Origin: Photobacterium frigidiphilum
GTDB lineage: Bacteria > Pseudomonadota > Gammaproteobacteria > Enterobacterales > Vibrionaceae
Length of the DNA stretch: 64,000 nt
Direction of reading: 5' to 3'
Assembly: GCF_003025615.1 (NCBI RefSeq)
Contig: NZ_PYMJ01000014.1
Span: 1-64,000, forward strand
The position numbers and the translations under genes were made by a program. The notes below the pieces were generated by a model. The model had not been told where the DNA came from and searched no databases. It worked only from the letters and a program-made list of their open reading frames with translations. This document shows positions 59,289 to 64,000 of the stretch, piece by piece. Within the stretch, counting starts at the first letter, position 1; every line of letters starts with the position of its first letter.

Positions 59289-59316
59289 AAATACCCAACA
59301 CAAGGCTGGGTATTTC
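59289..59316 (-). terminator. Terminator after der
   Basis: AAATACCCA pairs with TGGGTATTT around a 9-nt loop; read leftward it ends in seven T residues, 27 bases after the der stop. Confidence 0.88.
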
Positions 59317-59342
59317 AATCGATTCGCGATTAATAAAACAAG

Positions 59343-60824
59343 TTACTTACGGCGACCGTGAAGCATACCCGTTAAACGCTTACGCTGACGTTCTTGAGAA
59401 ACAGTTAATTTCTGCTTCGTTGTTTCAAATGGGTTTTCACTATTCTGGAATTGAATACGAATTGGCGTACCCATCATTTCTAATGAACGACGGTAGTAAT
59501 TCATTAAGTAGCGCTTGTATGATGATGGCAGATCATTAACCTGATTACCGTGAATAACGATAATTGGTGGGTTGTAGCCACCTGCGTGTGCATACTTTAA
59601 CTTCACACGACGTCCACGAACCATTGGTGGTTGGTGATCATCTTGAGCCATTTGCATAATACGTGTTAGAAGCGATGTACTAATACGCTTAGTTGCTGAC
59701 TTATATGCTTCAATAACTGAATCATATAAGTGACCAACACCTGTACCATGCAATGCTGAAATAAAGTGAATACGAGCAAAATCAATGAAACCTAAACGGC
59801 GATCTAATTCTGATTTAACGCGCTCTTTCACTTCATTATCAAGCCCATCCCACTTGTTAACAGCAAGTACAAGTGAACGACCTGAATTAAGAACAAAACC
59901 TAATAGACTTAAATCTTGGTCCGAAATGTTTTCACGAGCATCAATGATAAGCAAAACAACGTTCGCATCTTCAACTGCTTTTAGGGTCTGAATAACAGAG
60001 AACTTTTCAACTACTTGGTTCATGTTCTTACGACGACGAACACCTGCAGTATCAATCAGTACGTATTCTTGCCCATCACGTTCCATTGGAATGTAGATAG
60101 AATCTCGCGTCGTACCTGGCATGTCATACACAACAACACGTTCTTCACCAAGAATACGGTTAGTTAGTGTTGATTTACCTACGTTAGGACGACCAATGAT
60201 CGCTAGCTTAATAGGCTGCTCTTGCAAACGTTTGTAAGCGGCTTCTGCATCTTCTTCCGTCAGATCTGCTTTTTCGATGTCTTCTACTGAAGATAAATCA
60301 ATCAGACCTTCTTCATCGTCACCTTTCAATGAATCTGCAAATGGGGCTAATGCACGCTCCATCAACGCTGTTACACCACGGTTATGTGCTGCAGCAACTT
60401 GATACATCGCATCAACGCCTAGTTTCCAGAATTCAGCACAAGCACTATCAGCATCAATACCATCAATCTTGTTTACAACAAGAAAGGTGGGTTTGTCACG
60501 GCTACGAAGGTGCTTTGCAATCGCTTCATCAGACACAGTCAGACCAGCACGACCATCAACAAGAAACAGTACAACATCTGCTTCTTCAATCGCGGCTAAT
60601 GACTGTTCAGCCATTTTTGTTTCAACACCTTCTTCAGTGCCATCAATACCGCCGGTATCAATAACAATAAATTCGTGCTCTTCTAGCTCTGCTCTGCCGT
60701 ATTTACGATCCCTTGTTAGGCCAGGAAAATCAGCAACCAGCGCATCCCTTGTGCGGGTAAGACGGTTGAATAACGTCGATTTACCTACGTTAGGGCGCCC
60801 AACTAGGGCAACAACAGGAATCAT
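59343..60824 (-). CDS. der: Ribosome-associated GTPase Der (EngA)
   Basis: A 493-aa protein with two GTPase domains in tandem, needed for 50S subunit maturation. G1 motifs are [14 protein letters not shown] at residue 8 and [15 protein letters not shown] near 212; G3 motifs DTGGID and DTAGVRR; G4 motifs NKID and NKWD. A KH-like domain ends the protein ([18 protein letters not shown]), with a basic tail. An acidic linker ([16 protein letters not shown]) joins the two GTPases. It begins the conserved der-bamB-yfgM-hisS block read from the right. Confidence 0.97.
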   Translation of the reverse strand: MIPVVALVGRPNVGKSTLFNRLTRTRDALVADFPGLTRDRKYGRAELEEHEFIVIDTGGIDGTEEGVETKMAEQSLAAIEEADVVLFLVDGRAGLTVSDEAIAKHLRSRDKPTFLVVNKIDGIDADSACAEFWKLGVDAMYQVAAAHNRGVTALMERALAPFADSLKGDDEEGLIDLSSVEDIEKADLTEEDAEAAYKRLQEQPIKLAIIGRPNVGKSTLTNRILGEERVVVYDMPGTTRDSIYIPMERDGQEYVLIDTAGVRRRKNMNQVVEKFSVIQTLKAVEDANVVLLIIDARENISDQDLSLLGFVLNSGRSLVLAVNKWDGLDNEVKERVKSELDRRLGFIDFARIHFISALHGTGVGHLYDSVIEAYKSATKRISTSLLTRIMQMAQDDHQPPMVRGRRVKLKYAHAGGYNPPIIVIHGNQVNDLPSSYKRYLMNYYRRSLEMMGTPIRIQFQNSENPFETTKQKLTVSQERQRKRLTGMLHGRRK

Positions 60825-60940
60825 AAGTACCTCTTACTTTTTAGTGTCTTACAGACAATTGTCCCATTCATTCTTGCCTCCAGCTGACATTATAGCGCAG
60901 CCTTCATCCGACAATAATATGCGAATAGGTATAACAACAA

Positions 60941-60973
60941 CGGCTCCTGACTGTTCGAAACAGCAGGAGCCGA
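60941..60973 (-). terminator. Hairpin after bamB
   Basis: CGGCTCCTGACTGTT (60941-60955) pairs with AACAGCAGGAGCCG (60959-60972), 14 bp with one bulged A. Leftward it is followed by TTGTTGTTATA, a weak T-rich tail, 30 bases after the bamB stop. Confidence 0.65.
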
Positions 60974-61002
60974 CAAAATTTTCACTGCATTATACCGATT
61001 AA

Positions 61003-62160
61003 TTACGGCATTTGCATTTTGTTGATTTTACCATCACGAGTCACAACTAGATAGCCATCATCTAAAGCAATTGGCGGTATAGCAAAACCACTACCATCTG
61101 TTGCTTGTTGAGCAACAAACTCACCAGTATATGGGTCTAACCAATGAAGATAACCTTCACTGTCACCTAATACTAAGTAACCAGAAATCAGAGCAGGTGC
61201 ACTTAGTAAGCGATATTCCAGATCTTTATTTTGCCAAAGTTCTGTGCCACTACGTGTATCTACTGCAACAATGTGATCTTTGTCTGTTACTAAGTATAAC
61301 TGGCTACCATCAATAGCGAAATCTGTCGCTGATGAGTAAGCTCGCTTCCAAGCAACTTGACCACTACGCAGTTCAATTGAAACTAACGCACCGTTGTAAC
61401 CTAAAGCATATAAACGCTCACCGGCAATAACGGGGGTTGCATCAACATCAACTAAACGATCTATCTCTGTAGCACCTTTTGGTGAACCAATAGGTTGCTG
61501 CCATAGCATTTGACCAGTATTCATCAATGCACCAGCAAGACGACCATTGGCCTGTCCCCAGAAAATACCGCCTGAAATCGCTACTGGTGAACTATCACCA
61601 CGCAATGTCAGTGTTGGTACTTCACTGCTTAGCTGCCATTTTGCTTCACCAGTTTCAGCATCAAGCGCTTGTAACACACCACGGCTGGTATTAACTACCA
61701 CCATGCCATTATCAACAAGCGGTTTTGCTAGTACTTCGCCTTCAACTTTTGTGCGCCAAATTTCTTCACCAGTTTCTTCATCCAATGCAATGACATCCGC
61801 ATTTTCTGTACCAATGAATAATTTACCGTAAGAAAGCGTAATACCACCAGCAAGCTTAGCCGTTACGTCGCCTTGTAAGTCTTGTTGCCAAATCACTTTA
61901 CCGTTTTCAGGATCAAGTGCTTTAACAAGACCATTTCGATCAGCCGCAAAGATTTTGCCATAACCGATAGCTGGAGATAATCGAGAGAAGTAACCTTCTA
62001 CGCCATCACCAATAGTCTGACTCCAAACTTGTGTTGATGCGATTGTATTCTCAACAACAGGCAATGGTGCCATCTGATTCGTATCTTCTTCACTAGCACA
62101 GCCAGCAAGAATACCAAGCGTTAGCGCAACAATTAAAGCTCGCTTAAACACTTTTTGCAT
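61003..62160 (-). CDS. bamB: Outer membrane protein assembly factor BamB
   Basis: A 385-aa lipoprotein of the BAM complex that inserts outer-membrane barrels such as the OmpK proteins here. The signal peptide ends in the lipobox LAGC. The mature part is an eight-bladed PQQ-type beta-propeller; blades repeat ALDxExGxxxW (ALDPENGKVIWQ, ALDEETGEEIWR, ALDAETGEAKWQ). The ATG at 62160 (MQKVFKRAL) has AAGG at a good distance; an ATG six bases earlier lies too close to that sequence. It follows yfgM by a few bases. Confidence 0.95.
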   Translation of the reverse strand: MQKVFKRALIVALTLGILAGCASEEDTNQMAPLPVVENTIASTQVWSQTIGDGVEGYFSRLSPAIGYGKIFAADRNGLVKALDPENGKVIWQQDLQGDVTAKLAGGITLSYGKLFIGTENADVIALDEETGEEIWRTKVEGEVLAKPLVDNGMVVVNTSRGVLQALDAETGEAKWQLSSEVPTLTLRGDSSPVAISGGIFWGQANGRLAGALMNTGQMLWQQPIGSPKGATEIDRLVDVDATPVIAGERLYALGYNGALVSIELRSGQVAWKRAYSSATDFAIDGSQLYLVTDKDHIVAVDTRSGTELWQNKDLEYRLLSAPALISGYLVLGDSEGYLHWLDPYTGEFVAQQATDGSGFAIPPIALDDGYLVVTRDGKINKMQMP

Positions 62161-62171
62161 AGTCATCCGCC

Positions 62172-62783
62172 TTACTGAGCTAGATCATCAAGCTTCATCT
62201 GCAATGCAGGCGAGGCACCAAGTTGCTGTGCACTTATGTAAGCTTTACGAGCAGCAATAACATCGCCTTTAAGCAATAAGATATCACCGCGTAGCTCAGC
62301 AATTTTTGATTGCCAGCTTGTCGCTGTTACTTTATCAAGCTCAGCAAGCGCTTCATCGAATTTCTGTTGCTCTGCATAAATACGTGCAAGACGCGTCTGT
62401 GCAAGAGGCAAGATTGCTTGATCTTTAGTTTGGCTAATAGCCCAAGTTAGCTGCTTAATAGCACCGTCTAAATCACTAAGCTCGACTTGTGTTTTCGCCA
62501 GTTGAAGCGCAGCAAGTACTGAGTACTGGCTGCTTTCATTTGCCGAAATAAACGCTTGTACATCAGCAACAGCATTTTCGCTGCCACTATCGAGAGTCGT
62601 CATTACCTGTGAATAAGCATCAGATGTAAGTTCTTTTGTTGTTTGAACTTCACCTTGGTAATAACGCCAGCCATAAAGACCACCCAAACCAATCACAGCA
62701 CCAAGAACAACGGCTTTACCGTTCTCTTTCCACCATGATTTAAGTGCTTCAACCTGTTGTTCTTCGGTCTCGTAGACTTCCAC
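62172..62783 (-). CDS. yfgM: YfgM family inner-membrane TPR protein
   Basis: A 203-aa protein with a short cytoplasmic N-terminus (EVYETEEQQVEALKSWWKEN), one transmembrane helix near 25-45 (VVLGAVIGLGGLYGWRYY) and a periplasmic TPR-like region (VLAALQLAKTQVELSDLDGA, LARIYAEQQKFDEALAELDK). YfgM associates with the Sec translocon and periplasmic chaperones such as PpiD. The start is GTG, with AGGACAGGAA just upstream, and the homologous E. coli start (MEIYE) supports it. It lies between hisS and bamB as in E. coli. Confidence 0.93.
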   Translation of the reverse strand: MEVYETEEQQVEALKSWWKENGKAVVLGAVIGLGGLYGWRYYQGEVQTTKELTSDAYSQVMTTLDSGSENAVADVQAFISANESSQYSVLAALQLAKTQVELSDLDGAIKQLTWAISQTKDQAILPLAQTRLARIYAEQQKFDEALAELDKVTATSWQSKIAELRGDILLLKGDVIAARKAYISAQQLGASPALQMKLDDLAQ

Positions 62784-62796
62784 TTCCTGTCCTCTC

Positions 62797-64000
62797 TTAA
62801 ATCAATTCAGCCAACTTTGCAGCTACTTCATCCTGTGCCATGGTTGTTTGCTCACCACCACGGAGATCTTTTACTACCACAGTATTATCAGCGATTTCAT
62901 TCTCACCAAGAACCAGTGCAATAGCTGCGCCTACGTTATCAGCACGTTTAAATTGCTTTTTAAAATTACCACCACCGAAGTGGTTCATAACACGTAAGCC
63001 GGGAATATTTTCACGTAGCTTTTCAGCCAGTTTCATTCCAGCCATCATCGTGCCCTCACCAACAGTAACGACATAAGCATCAACTGAGCGACGAACGTCT
63101 GCCAGTTCAAGCGTTTCCATCAGTAAAACTAAACGCTCAACACCCATAGCAAAACCAACTGCAGGTGTTGCTTTGCCGCCAAGTTGTTCAACTAAGCCAT
63201 CATAACGACCACCGCCACAAACAGTACCTTGGGCACCTAGGCTTTCAGTAATCCATTCGAATACGGTACGGTTATAGTAATCTAAACCACGTACAAGGCG
63301 TTCATTTACTTGATATTCGATACCAGCAGCGTCTAATAGTTCACATAAACCAGCAAAATGTGCTTTAGAATCGTCATCTAAGTACTCAGAAAGCTTCGGT
63401 GCATCAACCAAAATTTCTTGTACAGCTGGATTTTTAGTATCAAGCACGCGTAATGGATTCGTGTGCATACGACGCTTACAATCTTCGTCAAGCACATCTA
63501 AATGCTGTTCTAAGAATGCAATCAATGCTTCGCGGTATGTCGCACGAGCTTCTAAAGAACCAATTGAATTCAGCTCTAGGCGAACATGTTGATTGATGCC
63601 TAACTCACGCCATAGGCGAGCTGTCATCATGATCAATTCAGCATCAACATCTGGGCCATTCAGACCAAAGACTTCAACACCAACCTGATGAAATTGGCGG
63701 TAACGACCTTTCTGAGGACGTTCATAACGGAACATCGGACCGATGTACCATAAACGTTGCTCTTGGTTATACAGCAAACCGTTTTGAATACCCGCACGAA
63801 CACAACCAGCAGTACCTTCAGGACGAAGGGTTAGGCTGTCACCGTTACGGTCTTCAAAGGTGTACATTTCTTTTTCAACAACATCGGTGACTTCACCGAT
63901 AGCACGCTTAAACAAATGCGTTGATTCAACGATAGGCATACGAATTTCGTTATAACCATATGCGCTTACTACTTGCTTAATTGTACCTTCCACTTTTTGC
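62797..64000 (-). CDS. hisS: Histidyl-tRNA synthetase (5' end missing)
   Basis: A class II aminoacyl-tRNA synthetase, about 401 codons present; roughly the first 20-25 residues lie beyond the right edge. The reading frame continues through the edge, so a GTG at 63993 is not the start. Motif 2 is in [21 protein letters not shown], the histidine A motifs in [15 protein letters not shown], motif 3 in [13 protein letters not shown], and a C-terminal anticodon-binding domain follows. It ends 13 bases before yfgM. Confidence 0.96.
   Translation of the reverse strand, partial: QKVEGTIKQVVSAYGYNEIRMPIVESTHLFKRAIGEVTDVVEKEMYTFEDRNGDSLTLRPEGTAGCVRAGIQNGLLYNQEQRLWYIGPMFRYERPQKGRYRQFHQVGVEVFGLNGPDVDAELIMMTARLWRELGINQHVRLELNSIGSLEARATYREALIAFLEQHLDVLDEDCKRRMHTNPLRVLDTKNPAVQEILVDAPKLSEYLDDDSKAHFAGLCELLDAAGIEYQVNERLVRGLDYYNRTVFEWITESLGAQGTVCGGGRYDGLVEQLGGKATPAVGFAMGVERLVLLMETLELADVRRSVDAYVVTVGEGTMMAGMKLAEKLRENIPGLRVMNHFGGGNFKKQFKRADNVGAAIALVLGENEIADNTVVVKDLRGGEQTTMAQDEVAAKLAELI

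Overview
The window reads as a chromosomal segment of a marine gammaproteobacterium of the Vibrionaceae, most likely Photobacterium or a close relative. The evidence is a sodium-pumping NQR subunit, a sodium-driven PomA/PomB flagellar stator, tandem OmpK-type porins, and Enterobacteria/Vibrio-like gene blocks (ampG-yajG-bolA; panE-yajL-thiI-xseB-ispA-dxs; nrdR-ribD...nusB-thiL-pgpA; guaA-guaB-xseA-yfgJ; der-bamB-yfgM-hisS). The genus is an inference from gene content; no rRNA or tRNA gene was recognised. Two genes run off the ends: nqrA (1-783, 3' end missing) and hisS (62797-64000, 5' end missing).

Layout. 1-11.5 kb: nqrA, an orphan TRAP solute-binding lipoprotein, bolA, rlmG, yajG, a periplasmic cyclophilin, an unknown 120-aa protein preceded by an unusual pair of interlocked inverted repeats, ampG, two ompK paralogues, panE and yajL. 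11.5-28 kb: thiI, the pomAB stator operon, xseB-ispA-dxs (isoprenoid precursors), a 691-aa secreted protein of unknown function, then the leftward riboflavin/thiamine/phospholipid block nrdR-ribD-ribE-ribBX-ribH-nusB-thiL-pgpA and glyA. 28-47 kb: a YitT-family membrane protein, glnB, a small membrane protein, a MITE-like element, purL, mltF, a 50-codon basic ORF with its own terminator, tadA, the formaldehyde-detoxification pair adhC/fghA, an AbgT-family transporter, guaA, guaB, xseA and yfgJ. PurR-type operators stand before glyA, purL, guaA and guaB, so purine and one-carbon genes spread over 17 kb look co-regulated.

47.3-58 kb is the clearest accessory region. A complete leftward chemotaxis operon (sensorless MCP, cheY, STAS protein, cheA, cheW, large dual-sensor MCP, cheR, cheB) sits between yfgJ and der, genes that are near neighbours in E. 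coli. It is bracketed by gene debris: the first 40 codons of a family 1 glycoside hydrolase on the left, and a possible IS110-type transposase 5' fragment joined to the last ~85 codons of a LacI-family regulator on the right. The simplest reading is that a sugar-utilisation locus was partly replaced by the chemotaxis cluster. Two palindromic repeats inside it share a 12-nt core.

The right end (58.3-64 kb) is an AlaX-type editing protein and the conserved der, bamB, yfgM, hisS block. Several ORF starts were moved inward to the start codon best supported by a Shine-Dalgarno sequence; the reasons are given per gene.
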